A DNA stretch of 64,000 bases from Stutzerimonas nitrititolerans (GTDB taxonomy: Bacteria > Pseudomonadota > Gammaproteobacteria > Pseudomonadales > Pseudomonadaceae), in NCBI RefSeq assembly GCF_003696285.1, contig NZ_RFFL01000006.1, forward strand, positions 124,001-188,000, written 5' to 3'. This document shows positions 9,522 to 18,101 of the stretch, piece after piece. Within the stretch, counting starts at the first letter, position 1; each line of letters begins with the position of its first letter. The notes under the pieces were generated by a model. The model saw only the letters and a program-made list of their open reading frames with translations, made no database searches and was not told the DNA's origin. A program made the position numbers and the translations under genes.

Positions 9522-9947
9522 TCAGCCTTCACGAACCTGCGGACGGGGCAATTCGAAAACCTGCGCGGTCTCCTCATCGTCACCCATGCGGTTGAGCGTG
9601 CCATCGACCACGGCGCCGTTTTCCATGCTCAGTTGGCGATAGCGGATGTTGCCCTGCACACGCGCGTTGGAATGCAATTCGAGCAGATGCTCCACCACCA
9701 GGTCGCCGACAATGGTGCCGTCGATCAGCGCATCGTAGCTGCTGACATTACCTTCGATCCGCCCCTCGGCACTGAGCGCCAGTAGGCTGTGCGTGCCCGG
9801 TTTGTGCCTGACGTTGCCGCACACCTCGCCGCTGATCTTCAGCCCTTCCTCGAACGTCACGTCCCCCACCAGCGACAAACTCCCCGAGATCAGACTGGAA
9901 AACTGATCGATGGCGACACGTGGCGCCGGCTTCTTCTTGCTGAACAT
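9522..9947 (-). CDS. Bactofilin family protein
   Basis: 141-residue bactofilin: a short basic N-terminus (MFSKKKPAPRV) and then a beta-helical DUF583 core with repeated hydrophobic-Gly rungs (LSLVGDVTFEEGLKISGEV, AEGRIEGNV, IDGTIVGDLVV, ARVQGNIRYR, GAVVDGTL) and a short disordered tail. Bactofilins polymerise without nucleotide and act as scaffolds at membranes. The second of two adjacent ATGs (9947) is chosen because GGAG is six bases before it. It is the last gene of a three-gene set with an M23 peptidase, a pairing seen in other bacteria where bactofilin localises the wall enzyme. Confidence 0.93.
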   Translation of the reverse strand: MFSKKKPAPRVAIDQFSSLISGSLSLVGDVTFEEGLKISGEVCGNVRHKPGTHSLLALSAEGRIEGNVSSYDALIDGTIVGDLVVEHLLELHSNARVQGNIRYRQLSMENGAVVDGTLNRMGDDEETAQVFELPRPQVREG

Positions 9948-9965
9948 CATCTACTCCAAAAAGGG

Positions 9966-10322
9966 TTAGCGGGTTTTCTTCTGCTGGCGGAAGAAAGCCA
10001 GGTCGGCCTGCAGGCGCTCGACCTGCGCCGACAGCGTGGCGATACGTCTGAGCAGCTGCTCTTCGGTGGCCTGGGTTTCCTGTTGTTTCAAGCGGTTCAG
10101 ATCCAGCGCCGCCTGGAGCAGCACGCGCTCCTCCTTCAACGCTTCGATCTGCCGCTCATGGCCGGCCTGCTCGTGGCTGCGCAGATAGAGCAGTGCAACT
10201 ATCACAGCCACCAGGGCAAGGATGATCCAGCGTCCGATACCTGCGCTCGGCGCGGCCTGCAAACGGTGTTCGACACGAAGCAGATCCTTGGTGGAAGGTC
10301 GCCTAGTCGTCGGCCAAGCCAT
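9966..10322 (-). CDS. Single-pass membrane protein with coiled coil, between M23 peptidase and bactofilin
   Basis: 118 residues: a short basic cytoplasmic start (MAWPTTRRPSTKDLLRVEHR), one membrane helix (about 30-48, IILALVAVIVALLYL) and a long predicted coiled coil (about 50-113) rich in Glu, Gln, Leu and Arg. Its ATG at 10322 overlaps the last 20 bases of the M23 gene, and bactofilin starts 18 bases after its stop, so the three genes are one unit. I know no named family for it. By position it could link the cytoplasmic bactofilin filament to the periplasmic peptidase; that is inference. Confidence 0.75.
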   Translation of the reverse strand: MAWPTTRRPSTKDLLRVEHRLQAAPSAGIGRWIILALVAVIVALLYLRSHEQAGHERQIEALKEERVLLQAALDLNRLKQQETQATEEQLLRRIATLSAQVERLQADLAFFRQQKKTR

Positions 10323-11286
10323 CGCTGTCGCGCTCCATATCGCCCAGTGCCAGGAAGCGTTGCGGGTCGACGAACCGCCCCTTGTGCAACACTTCGAAAT
10401 GCAGATGCGGGCCAGTGGAACGTCCGGTGGAACCTACCGCACCGATAGGCTGCGACGGCGTCACCACATCCCCGCGACGCACATCCATCCGCGACAGATG
10501 CGCATAACGCGTGACCAGGCTGTTGCCATGGTCGATTTCCACCAGCTTGCCATAGCCGCCCCGGCGACCCGCAAAGCGTACTCGGCCACCGGCCGCAGCG
10601 ACCACCTCGGAGCCGCTGCTCAACGCAAAATCCACCCCGGAGTGGAACGCCAGGCGCTTGCGGAAAGGATCGATGCGATTGCCAAAGGCCGAGCCCAGGC
10701 GGGCCTCACCCACCGGGCGGCGAGAGGGAATCGTCATGAGCGCGGCGTTGCGCTCGGCCACACGCTGCATCAGTTCATCGAGCATCAGGCGCATGCAGCG
10801 CGCCGAAGTCTCGCTGTGCTGCAGATCGTCCAATGAAAAGGCGCTGCCATCTGCCCGCAGCTCGCCCGAACAACCCCGTGGCGGCAACAGGACACCGCCC
10901 TGCCCGGTCCCCTTTCGTGCCGGGCGATCCGGCACCAGTTCGGGCAGCAACGTCGGGTCCAGCGCAGACAACTGTCCGTGCAGCTCGCGCTGCTCATCCA
11001 TCATGCGTTGCAATGCAAGCAGGTCGGACTCCAGCGACTTCAGTCGACCGACCACCTCGCCGACCCGCGCGATGGCGAACTGGCCCTCATCCGCAAGCAC
11101 GGACTCTTCCTCATCCACCACCTCCGGCTTGGCACGCAGGTCACCGCCGACCCAGATGCCTCCAGCAAAGCTGCCCAGGCTCAGCACCAGCATCAGAGCA
11201 AGACCCGGCGCTGCCAGCCGACGCAGGCTCACGACACGAATATCGTCACGCGTCAGCGATCGGCTAGAAGGAGAAAAAAATGCCAT
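10303..11286 (-). CDS. M23-family zinc peptidoglycan endopeptidase (LytM type), membrane-anchored
   Basis: 327 residues. After a basic start there is one membrane segment (about 25-46), a coiled-coil region with LESDLLALQRMMDEQRELH (about 85-105) and a C-terminal LytM/M23 domain. Zinc-site motifs are intact: HSGVDF (His and Asp) and GPHLHFEV (H-x-H). It probably cuts peptide cross-links in the periplasm. The ATG at 11286 has AGGGA seven bases upstream; a longer reading from 11382 adds 32 unconserved residues. First gene of the M23/coiled-coil/bactofilin set, suggesting localised wall remodelling that affects cell shape. Confidence 0.9.
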   Translation of the reverse strand: MAFFSPSSRSLTRDDIRVVSLRRLAAPGLALMLVLSLGSFAGGIWVGGDLRAKPEVVDEEESVLADEGQFAIARVGEVVGRLKSLESDLLALQRMMDEQRELHGQLSALDPTLLPELVPDRPARKGTGQGGVLLPPRGCSGELRADGSAFSLDDLQHSETSARCMRLMLDELMQRVAERNAALMTIPSRRPVGEARLGSAFGNRIDPFRKRLAFHSGVDFALSSGSEVVAAAGGRVRFAGRRGGYGKLVEIDHGNSLVTRYAHLSRMDVRRGDVVTPSQPIGAVGSTGRSTGPHLHFEVLHKGRFVDPQRFLALGDMERDSDGLADD

Positions 11287-11466
11287 GAATGATTCCCTGG
11301 AACATGAAGCAACCGCCTTGTCAGGCAGGCCGCTGATCGACCCGGGCAATTTGACGGAAATGCGTTTTTTTTTCTGAGGCATGGTGACCGATAACGACCA
11401 TTGCCAAGCGATTCTTAAGCCATTAGGTCGATATTACGCCCTCCCAGACCGACGGCGAGCCCGCGG

Positions 11467-12408
11467 CTATATCCACCCCAATCGACTCAGCACCAGCAAC
11501 CCCGCATTGATGGTCACCGCGGCGGACAGCGTGGTGATCACGATGATCGTCGCTGCCAACTGATGGTTGGAGCCGACCGCCCGCGCCATGACGAAGCTCG
11601 CCGCCGCCGTGGGGCTGGCGAAGTAGAGGAACAGGATACCCAGCTCCGCACCGCGGAAGCCCCATACCCAGGCACCCAGCGTGGCCAGGAACGGCAACCA
11701 GACCATCTTCATCAGACTGGAGCTGATCGCCGTCCCGCTGCTTTCGTGCAACGCGCTCAGCGACAGCGTTCCGCCGATGCAGATCAATGCCAGCGGCAAA
11801 GTCAACTGCGCGAAATATCCCGCCGAGGTCAGCAGCCAGAGCGGCAGCTCGACCTGCCAATAGGCGAAGGGAATGGCCGACGCCACCCCGATGATCAGGG
11901 GGTTACGCAGAATGCTGATGCAAACGGAGCGTACGCTGGCACTGCTGCCGGGGCTGTAGATGGCGAGCACCACCACCGAAAGCGTGTTGTAGATGAAGAT
12001 CACCACACCCGCGAGCCCCCCCCCCAGCGACAGACCATAGTCGCCATACAGGCTGCTCGCGAGCGCCAGACCGACGATTCCATTGTTGCCGCGAAAGGCC
12101 CCCTGCACGTATACGCCACGATCGGCCACCGGGCAGCGCCACAACGCCCAGACCCAGGCGAGCACGAAACTGGCGATGTTGGCCAGCACGAAATAAACGA
12201 TCAGCGAAGGCTGCAATGCGGAGCCGAGATCCGCCTGGACGATCGACAGGAACAGCAGCGTCGGCATGGTGCCCTTGAACACCAGCGCCGAAGCCGTATT
12301 GATGAATCCCGTGTCGATCCAGCCCAGCCGCTTGAGCACGACGCCAATGAAGAGCATCGCGAATACCGGAGCGGTAACGCTCAGCGTCTGAACGACAAGG
12401 GCCAGCAT
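11467..12408 (-). CDS. AEC-family (auxin efflux carrier type) transporter
   Basis: 313-residue inner-membrane protein with about ten hydrophobic segments in two five-helix halves and the AEC pattern: an N-terminal FAMLFIGVVLKRLGWID, the mid-region FRGNNGIVGLALASSLYG, and a second half with SPTAAASFVMARAVG. AEC permeases in proteobacteria move organic acids such as malate or malonate; the substrate here is not evident. It stands alone on the minus strand, separated from roxSR by a MITE-like element. Confidence 0.88.
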   Translation of the reverse strand: MLALVVQTLSVTAPVFAMLFIGVVLKRLGWIDTGFINTASALVFKGTMPTLLFLSIVQADLGSALQPSLIVYFVLANIASFVLAWVWALWRCPVADRGVYVQGAFRGNNGIVGLALASSLYGDYGLSLGGGLAGVVIFIYNTLSVVVLAIYSPGSSASVRSVCISILRNPLIIGVASAIPFAYWQVELPLWLLTSAGYFAQLTLPLALICIGGTLSLSALHESSGTAISSSLMKMVWLPFLATLGAWVWGFRGAELGILFLYFASPTAAASFVMARAVGSNHQLAATIIVITTLSAAVTINAGLLVLSRLGWI

Positions 12409-12522
12409 GGGAGTGCTCGAAGGGAAACGAAGAGACCGGCTATGGTAACCAAAGATGCAGCCGGACGCTGGATCGCATGGCGGCGGCCGACCGCTCCCGT
12501 TCTCTGCCTGAAGCCGCTCTTA

Positions 12523-12661
12523 GAGCCTGTTCACGATCTAGCGAGCTAGAGTCCTGCAAGGCAAAAACAGGCGAGGAAGCGGAGTTTACTGATGTAAATG
12601 AGCATTCCGAGCCTGTTTTTAACGCAGCAGGGCCGACGCGCAGCAGATCGTGAACAGGCTC
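12523..12661. mobile_element. MITE-like palindromic element (139 bp) at the roxR stop codon
   Basis: GAGCCTGTTCACGATC (12523-12538) is an exact inverse of GATCGTGAACAGGCTC (12646-12661). Inside, AAAACAGGCGA and GAGCCTGTTTTTAACG also face each other. TTA occurs directly on both sides (12520-12522 and 12662-12664), consistent with a 3-bp target duplication. The right TTA is the complement of the roxR stop TAA, so the element abuts that stop. The inner core (GCAAGGCAAAAACAGGCGA and GAGCCTGTTTTTAACGCAGC) is shared with the element at 62728-62925. No coding capacity. Confidence 0.75.
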
Positions 12662-13222
12662 TTAGCGCCTGACCGGACGCTTCTGCAGCTTGCGCTGCAG
12701 GGTGCGGCGGTGCATGCCCAGCGCGCGGGCGGTGGCCGAGATATTACCGTCGTGTTCGCTGAGAACGCGCTGGATATGTTCCCACTGCAGGCGGTCGACC
12801 GACATCGGGTTCTCCGGCACCAGGCTGTCGAGATCCGCATGCTTGGACAGCAGCGCCGCCAGTACGTCATCCGCATCGGCCGGTTTGCAGAGATAGTTGC
12901 AGGCACCGCGCTTGATCGCCTCCACGGCGGTGGCGATGCTCGAATAGCCGGTCAGGATCAGCACCTTCATCTCGGGGTCCAGCTCGAGCAGCTTGGGCAG
13001 CAGCACCAGCCCCGAATCGCCCTCCATCTTGAGGTCCAGCACGGCGTAATCGGGAATATCCTGCTTCGCCAGCTCCAGGCCTTCGGCTGCGGAACCAGCG
13101 ATGCTGACCTGCAACCCCCGCCGCCCCATGGCCCGCGCCATCACGCGAGTGAAAGTGGGATCGTCATCGACCAGCAACAGATGGGGCTGCTCTTCGCCGT
13201 CGAATTGCACTTCATCGGTCAT
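12662..13222 (-). CDS. roxR: Redox response regulator RoxR (RegA/PrrA family)
   Basis: 186 residues: a receiver domain with the acidic pocket LLVDDDP (about 16-22), the phospho-acceptor in AVLDLKM (about 60) and the Lys in LCKPAD (about 110), then a Fis-type helix-turn-helix ending in ISATARALGMHRRTLQRKLQ, the hallmark of the RegA/PrrA/RoxR group. It activates respiratory genes such as the cyanide-insensitive oxidase and other redox-controlled operons in response to its kinase. It lies 33 bases after roxS, same strand. Its stop codon abuts the MITE-like element. Confidence 0.95.
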   Translation of the reverse strand: MTDEVQFDGEEQPHLLLVDDDPTFTRVMARAMGRRGLQVSIAGSAAEGLELAKQDIPDYAVLDLKMEGDSGLVLLPKLLELDPEMKVLILTGYSSIATAVEAIKRGACNYLCKPADADDVLAALLSKHADLDSLVPENPMSVDRLQWEHIQRVLSEHDGNISATARALGMHRRTLQRKLQKRPVRR

Positions 13223-13255
13223 ATCTACTTTCCTTTCACAATATCGCGATCTGGG

Positions 13256-14509
13256 TCAGGCTCGAACCGAGCCATGCGGCAGACGCAACTCGGTCAGCGC
13301 CCCGCCATCTTCGTGATTGTAGAGTTTCACCGTCCCGCCGGCACGTGTCACGCTCGCCTGGCTGAGAAATAGACCCAATCCGAAACCTTTGCCCTTGGTG
13401 GTGATGAAGGGACGCCCAATCTGCTCGGCGATGGCCAGCGGCACCCCAGCACCATGATCACGGATGGTTACCTTGATCCACTGCTCGTTCCAGTCCAGCC
13501 GGATATCCAGATCGTCAGGGCAGGCATCGGTGGCATTGTTCAGCAGATTGAGCAGCGACTGGCTCAGATCCGCCGGCGGCATCAGCTTCGGCGCGCTGCC
13601 CTTGCCCAGGCAATGGAACTGGAAGGTCGCCTCGGGATGCATCAGATGCCAGCGCTGCATGACCGAATCCACCCATTCGCGCACCGTCTGCTCCACCACG
13701 GCCTGCCGGCGGTCGGCCTCGGCCGCGCGAACCAGTTGCGTCAGGCTTTCCTTGCAGAGCTGCACCTGCGATTGCAGCAACGCAAGGTCCTCGTCCAGCT
13801 GCGGGTCACGGTGTTCCTGACGCAACTCCTTGAGCAGCACGCTCATGGTCGCCAGTGGCGTACCCAGCTCATGGGCGGCCCCGGCAGCCTGGGTCGCCAC
13901 CGCGAGCAGCTGCTGATCGCGCATGCTTTCCTCGCGGCGTTGCGCCTGGAACTGCTCCTGATGCCGCAATTGCTCGGCCATCCGCGTCACGAAGAAGGTA
14001 ATCAGCGCCGCAGCCAGCGCAAAGCTCAGCCACATGCCATAGACCAGCAAGGTGGTGCGCTCGACGGGCGGCACTATGATCGGGTCGTACCACACCAGCA
14101 TCAGCGTATAGCCCGCCAGCGCCAACCCGGACAACACGATCGAGTAGAGCCACGGCAGCGTTGCCGCGGCGATGGTCAGGGGCACCAGATAATAGGAAAC
14201 GAAGGGGTTGGTCGAGCCGCCCGAGTAGTACAGCAAGGCGCTATGTATCAGCAGATCGCAGCCCAGGTGCACGGCATATTCCAGATCGGTAACCGGCCAG
14301 GGGCCCCGCAGGCGCAGCGCGGTGCCCAGGCAGAGCGCCGCGGAGACAACCAGGGTCGCCCCCAGGTGAAACCAGGGCAGAATCACCAGTTGACTGGCGA
14401 AGGCGAGCCCCACCGCACCGGTCTGAGCAGCCAGCACGAGAGTGCGAATGAGCGTGAGGAGTCGAAGATTCTGCCGGCTGGCCGAAAGTAGGGGAACGGA
14501 TGGGTACAT
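13256..14509 (-). CDS. roxS: Redox sensor histidine kinase RoxS (RegB/PrrB family)
   Basis: 417 residues with about six membrane segments in the first 170 residues, including the family signature GGSTNPFVSYYLVPL (about 99-113), the presumed quinone-sensing region. The dimerisation/phospho-acceptor box is GAAHELGTPLAT (His about 221), and the ATPase part has NLLNNATDAC (N box), DHGAGVP (G1) and GKGFGLGLFLS (G2). It senses the quinone or redox state of the respiratory chain and phosphorylates RoxR. First gene of roxSR. Confidence 0.95.
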   Translation of the reverse strand: MYPSVPLLSASRQNLRLLTLIRTLVLAAQTGAVGLAFASQLVILPWFHLGATLVVSAALCLGTALRLRGPWPVTDLEYAVHLGCDLLIHSALLYYSGGSTNPFVSYYLVPLTIAAATLPWLYSIVLSGLALAGYTLMLVWYDPIIVPPVERTTLLVYGMWLSFALAAALITFFVTRMAEQLRHQEQFQAQRREESMRDQQLLAVATQAAGAAHELGTPLATMSVLLKELRQEHRDPQLDEDLALLQSQVQLCKESLTQLVRAAEADRRQAVVEQTVREWVDSVMQRWHLMHPEATFQFHCLGKGSAPKLMPPADLSQSLLNLLNNATDACPDDLDIRLDWNEQWIKVTIRDHGAGVPLAIAEQIGRPFITTKGKGFGLGLFLSQASVTRAGGTVKLYNHEDGGALTELRLPHGSVRA

Positions 14510-14660
14510 GGGCTCTCCAGAGATGCGGCGAGTATAACCAAGCCGTCCTTTTCTCAGTCCATATGCGGCAACGCGACGCAGTAGATCGCTGCATCATGTC
14601 GCGTAACGGGCTACAGTCTCTGCGCCGCACCGATGGTGCCTTTCGATCACAGGAGCCCCC

Positions 14661-15365
14661 ATGCTTTCCTCCGTTCCCCGCAGCGCAGCACTGCTGGCTT
14701 GCCTTGCCAGCCTCAGCTGCTTTCCCGCCATTGCCGACGAACAGCACTATAACCAGGTGTCCCTGCGCGCCGAAGTCAGCAGCGAAGTGGCCCATGACCG
14801 CATGCACGTCACGCTGTACAGCGAGGCACAAAACCAGGATCCGGCGCAGCTCGCCGCCGAGACCACCCGTACCCTGAACGAGGCATTGCGGCACGCTCGC
14901 AAGAGCGAGGGTGTGATCGTCAGCCAGGGCAGCCGCAGCAGTTATCCGGTCTATGAAGAGAAAGGCCAGCAGATCACCGGTTGGCGCGAGCGCGCCGAGC
15001 TGCGCCTGGAGAGCGGCGACTTCGCCAAGCTGTCCAGCCTCACTGCGGAACTGATGCAGACGCTGAAAATGAGCGGCATGCATTTCAGCGTCTCCGATCC
15101 GATTCGCAAACAGAACGAAGACGCCCTGCTCAAGGACGCCGTAGCGGCCTTTCGCGCCCGAGCACAGCTGGCCACCGAAGCGCTCGGCGGCAAGGACTAC
15201 AAGATCGTCAATCTCAATCTGAGCAATGGCGGCGGCTACCAGCCGGTGATGCGCAGCGCAGCGATGAAGTTCAGCATGGACTCAGCGCCGGTACCCGAGG
15301 TCGAGGCGGGAACTCGCCAAGTCAGCATCAGCGCCGACGGGGTTATCGAAGTACTGATGCCCTGA
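14661..15365 (+). CDS. SIMPL-domain (DUF541) periplasmic protein
   Basis: 234 residues with a signal peptide (cleavage near FPAIADEQ, about residue 26) followed by one SIMPL/BP26-type domain: VSLRAEVSSEVAHDRMHVTL, GVIVSQGSRSSYPVYE, GWRERAELRLES and a C-terminal VSISADGVIEVLMP. Related proteins (E. coli YggE, Brucella BP26) are periplasmic, sometimes form ring channels and are linked to oxidative-stress tolerance; the biochemical role is not settled. AGGAGC precedes the ATG. Single-gene unit divergent from roxSR. Confidence 0.88.
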   Translation: MLSSVPRSAALLACLASLSCFPAIADEQHYNQVSLRAEVSSEVAHDRMHVTLYSEAQNQDPAQLAAETTRTLNEALRHARKSEGVIVSQGSRSSYPVYEEKGQQITGWRERAELRLESGDFAKLSSLTAELMQTLKMSGMHFSVSDPIRKQNEDALLKDAVAAFRARAQLATEALGGKDYKIVNLNLSNGGGYQPVMRSAAMKFSMDSAPVPEVEAGTRQVSISADGVIEVLMP

Positions 15366-15707
15366 CGCGGCGAAACGATGACCGGCGGCAGAGCGCCGTC
15401 CACACCGACCCTCCCAACGGTCCGGATACGCGACCTTCGTAACGACCGACATTACCTGGAACCTCCTCTGCCTTGACGGCCGAGGAGGCTCACCTGCCCA
15501 TGACGCTCCGGCTCTCCTCGCGAACATACCGACCAGCACATCGGACACAAGCAGAAACAACCCCGCAAACCCTGATGGCGCAAGGCCTTCAGGCCTGTTT
15601 GCGCGTACTCGCCATCTTTGCGAAGGCTAACTCACACCCCATTCGCAATCGCGAATCACTATCATGCGCGCCAATAATCAAGACTTCACCCCAAGGAGCC
15701 TCACCGC
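15366..15707. promoter_or_regulatory. Leader region of the TonB receptor gene, with Fur-like site
   Basis: No gene is visible in this 342-bp stretch. It holds facing CCTCCTC/GAGGAGG arms around 15458-15486, which could end the SIMPL transcript, then the Fur-like sequence described separately, and an AAGGAG ribosome site at 15693-15698. Confidence 0.45.
15645..15663 (+). promoter_or_regulatory. Probable Fur box upstream of the TonB receptor
   Basis: GCAATCGCGAATCACTATC matches the 19-bp Fur consensus (GATAATGATAATCATTATC) at 12 of 19 positions, with the right half AATCA-TATC strong. It is 44 bases before the receptor start, where repression by iron-loaded Fur would be expected. Confidence 0.55.
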
Positions 15708-17936
15708 ATGTTCGCCCCCTTCGCCCGCACGGCCCTGGCCAGTGCCCTGGTTAGCTGCAGCTTCTACACGCTCGCCGACTCCAACCCACTGACGCTGAGC
15801 GACACCGTCGTCAGTGCCTCGGGCTTCGAGCAGAAGATCACGGAGGCACCGGCGAGCATCAGTGTGATCAGTCAGGAAGATTTGCAGCAGAAGCGCTACA
15901 ACAACCTGGCTCAGGCCTTGGGTGATGTAGAAGGTATCGATATCGGCCAAGGTACCGGCAAGACCGGCGGCCTGAATATCAGCATTCGCGGCATGGACAG
16001 CAAGTACTCGCTCATTCTGATCGACGGTCGCCGGCAAAATGCTGCGGGTAACGTAACCCCCAACGGCTTTGGTGAGACCTCCACCAGCTTTATGCCGCCG
16101 CTCTCGGCCATCGAGCGCATCGAAGTGATTCGCGGACCGATGTCTACCCTGTACGGCTCCGATGCCATGGGCGGTGTGATCAATATCATCACCAAGAAGG
16201 TTGCCAGCGAGTGGGGTGGTTCGATCACCCAAGACTACACCTATCAGGAAGACCGAGACTTCGGCGATACCCGCAACACCAGCCTCTACGCCAGTGGCCC
16301 GCTGATCGACGGTCTGCTGGGTCTGCAGGTACGCGGCAGCCTGTTCAATCGCGAAGAATCGGACCTGAGCTACGGCAGCGGCATCGAAGTCAGCAAGCGC
16401 GGCCCATCCCCGGTCGAGGGGCGCAACAGCAACATAGGCGCACGCCTGTCGTTTACCCCCCATGAAAACCACGATTTCGGCCTGGATGTGGAGCGTAGCC
16501 GGCAGGTTTACAACAATGATGAATGCCAGCTCGGCACCCTTGATGGCTTGAATCGTAACTGCGATGCCGCCGCCACGACCGCCAACGGTTATTCCGATGA
16601 ACTGCGCTTCGAGCGCGAGCAAATCGCTCTGACTCACACTGCGCGCCTGGGCTTCGGCACGCTCGATTCAAGCCTGATGCACAACACTACCGAAACCTTT
16701 GGTCGGACGATTCCCGGCAATGTGATCGGTAATGATTCTGGTATTCCTGGCACGCTGATCGGCGATGATCGCGATCTGGAAACTACCAACCTGGTATTGG
16801 ACACCAAGCTGGTAGCACCTATTGGTCAATCCCATATCGCCACAATTGGTGGCCAATGGTGGAAAGCCGAGATGACCGACGGCATCGCTCTGGACGATTT
16901 TGAACAGAAAACCTGGGCACTGTTTGCTGAAGATGAGTGGCGCCTGCGTGACGATCTGGCCCTGACCTTGGGTGCACGCTACGACGATCATGAAGCCTTT
17001 GGTGGTCATGTCAGCCCGCGCGCCTATCTGGTGTGGAACACAACTGAAAATTGGACGATGAAGGGTGGTATCAGCCGTGGCTATCGCACCCCGGACCTGA
17101 ACGAACTACACAGCGGCATCAACGGTGTCACCGGACAGGGCACCATCATCACCATCGGTAATCCAGATCTCGATCCGGAAACCACCACCAGCACCGAGTT
17201 TGGCGTCTACTACGACAACCTGGCTGGTTTCAACGCCAATGCCACCCTATTCCATAACAAGTTCAAAGATAAGATCGCCAGTGGCGACCCGGTAGCCGAT
17301 CCGCTCTGCGCGGGTAATACCAGCGGTACTTGTTCACAGCAGATCAACGTTGACGAAGCGGTAACACAGGGCCTGGAACTGGCAGGCAGCTGGGAATTCG
17401 CACCGGCTTGGACACTCAGTGCCAACTACACCTACACCGACAGCGAACAGAAGAGTGGCGACAACAAGGGCGAGCCCTTGACCAACACTCCTGAACACTT
17501 GGCCAACGCCAAGCTGAACTGGCAGACCACTGATCGCCTGAACCTGTGGATGAAGACCGAATACCGTGGCGAGCGCGCGCGCTTCACCTCCAAATACGAA
17601 AACCTAGCCAACAGCAACGGAACCTACTCCACCAACCAGTCGATCTACGACACGCTGGGCAAGAACACCAAGGCCTACACCTTGCTCCATCTGGGTGGCT
17701 CATTCCGGGCGTCTGAGAACGTGACCTTCAACGCCGCTATCTACAACCTTCTCGACAAGGACTTTGTGGATGGCAAGGCATACAGCACCTACAGCTCGCC
17801 AAACAATGCCGGCGTTGGTGGTGGGGTAGTCAATGGCACCGCCTACGGCACCGACTTCTCTCACTCCACGGCAGGCACCACCGGCGTAATGGAAGAAGGC
17901 CGCCGCCTCTGGCTGTCTGCCAACATCACCTTCTGA
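15708..17936 (+). CDS. TonB-dependent outer-membrane receptor (CirA/FepA-type siderophore receptor)
   Basis: 742 residues: signal peptide (about 1-24), then a TonB-box-like region TLSDTVVSAS, plug domain (PASISVISQEDLQQKRYNNL, SIRGMDSKYSLILIDGRR, IERIEVIRGPMSTLYGSDA) and a 22-strand barrel ending in an aromatic residue (LWLSANITF), as required for outer-membrane insertion. A Cys pair (DECQLGTLDGLNRNC) marks a loop. It imports a ferric siderophore or similar iron chelate using TonB energy. A Fur-like box lies upstream and a strong hairpin terminator just after. The PepSY/DUF2271/DUF4198/flavoreductase genes that follow suggest the substrate is reduced after uptake. Ligand unknown. Confidence 0.93.
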   Translation: MFAPFARTALASALVSCSFYTLADSNPLTLSDTVVSASGFEQKITEAPASISVISQEDLQQKRYNNLAQALGDVEGIDIGQGTGKTGGLNISIRGMDSKYSLILIDGRRQNAAGNVTPNGFGETSTSFMPPLSAIERIEVIRGPMSTLYGSDAMGGVINIITKKVASEWGGSITQDYTYQEDRDFGDTRNTSLYASGPLIDGLLGLQVRGSLFNREESDLSYGSGIEVSKRGPSPVEGRNSNIGARLSFTPHENHDFGLDVERSRQVYNNDECQLGTLDGLNRNCDAAATTANGYSDELRFEREQIALTHTARLGFGTLDSSLMHNTTETFGRTIPGNVIGNDSGIPGTLIGDDRDLETTNLVLDTKLVAPIGQSHIATIGGQWWKAEMTDGIALDDFEQKTWALFAEDEWRLRDDLALTLGARYDDHEAFGGHVSPRAYLVWNTTENWTMKGGISRGYRTPDLNELHSGINGVTGQGTIITIGNPDLDPETTTSTEFGVYYDNLAGFNANATLFHNKFKDKIASGDPVADPLCAGNTSGTCSQQINVDEAVTQGLELAGSWEFAPAWTLSANYTYTDSEQKSGDNKGEPLTNTPEHLANAKLNWQTTDRLNLWMKTEYRGERARFTSKYENLANSNGTYSTNQSIYDTLGKNTKAYTLLHLGGSFRASENVTFNAAIYNLLDKDFVDGKAYSTYSSPNNAGVGGGVVNGTAYGTDFSHSTAGTTGVMEEGRRLWLSANITF

Positions 17937-17951
17937 TTCAACACAGCAATA

Positions 17952-17983
17952 CAACCAGGCCGGGGCTCGCTCCGGCCTGGTTG
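17952..17983 (+). terminator. Intrinsic terminator after the TonB receptor gene
   Basis: CAACCAGGCCGG (17952-17963) pairs perfectly with CCGGCCTGGTTG (17972-17983) across an 8-base loop, 15 bases after the stop codon. It is followed by a short T-containing stretch. It would separate receptor transcription from the four-gene cluster that follows. Confidence 0.75.
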
Positions 17984-18101
17984 CGTTTGCATCGAGCCGA
18001 CGCCCTCATGAAGACGCGAATGTATGCTGTCTGTAAATCTTTAGCATTCAGACTCGAAAGCCCCCTAGAATCCGGCACTTCTTCGTATAACAAGGACCAC
18101 C

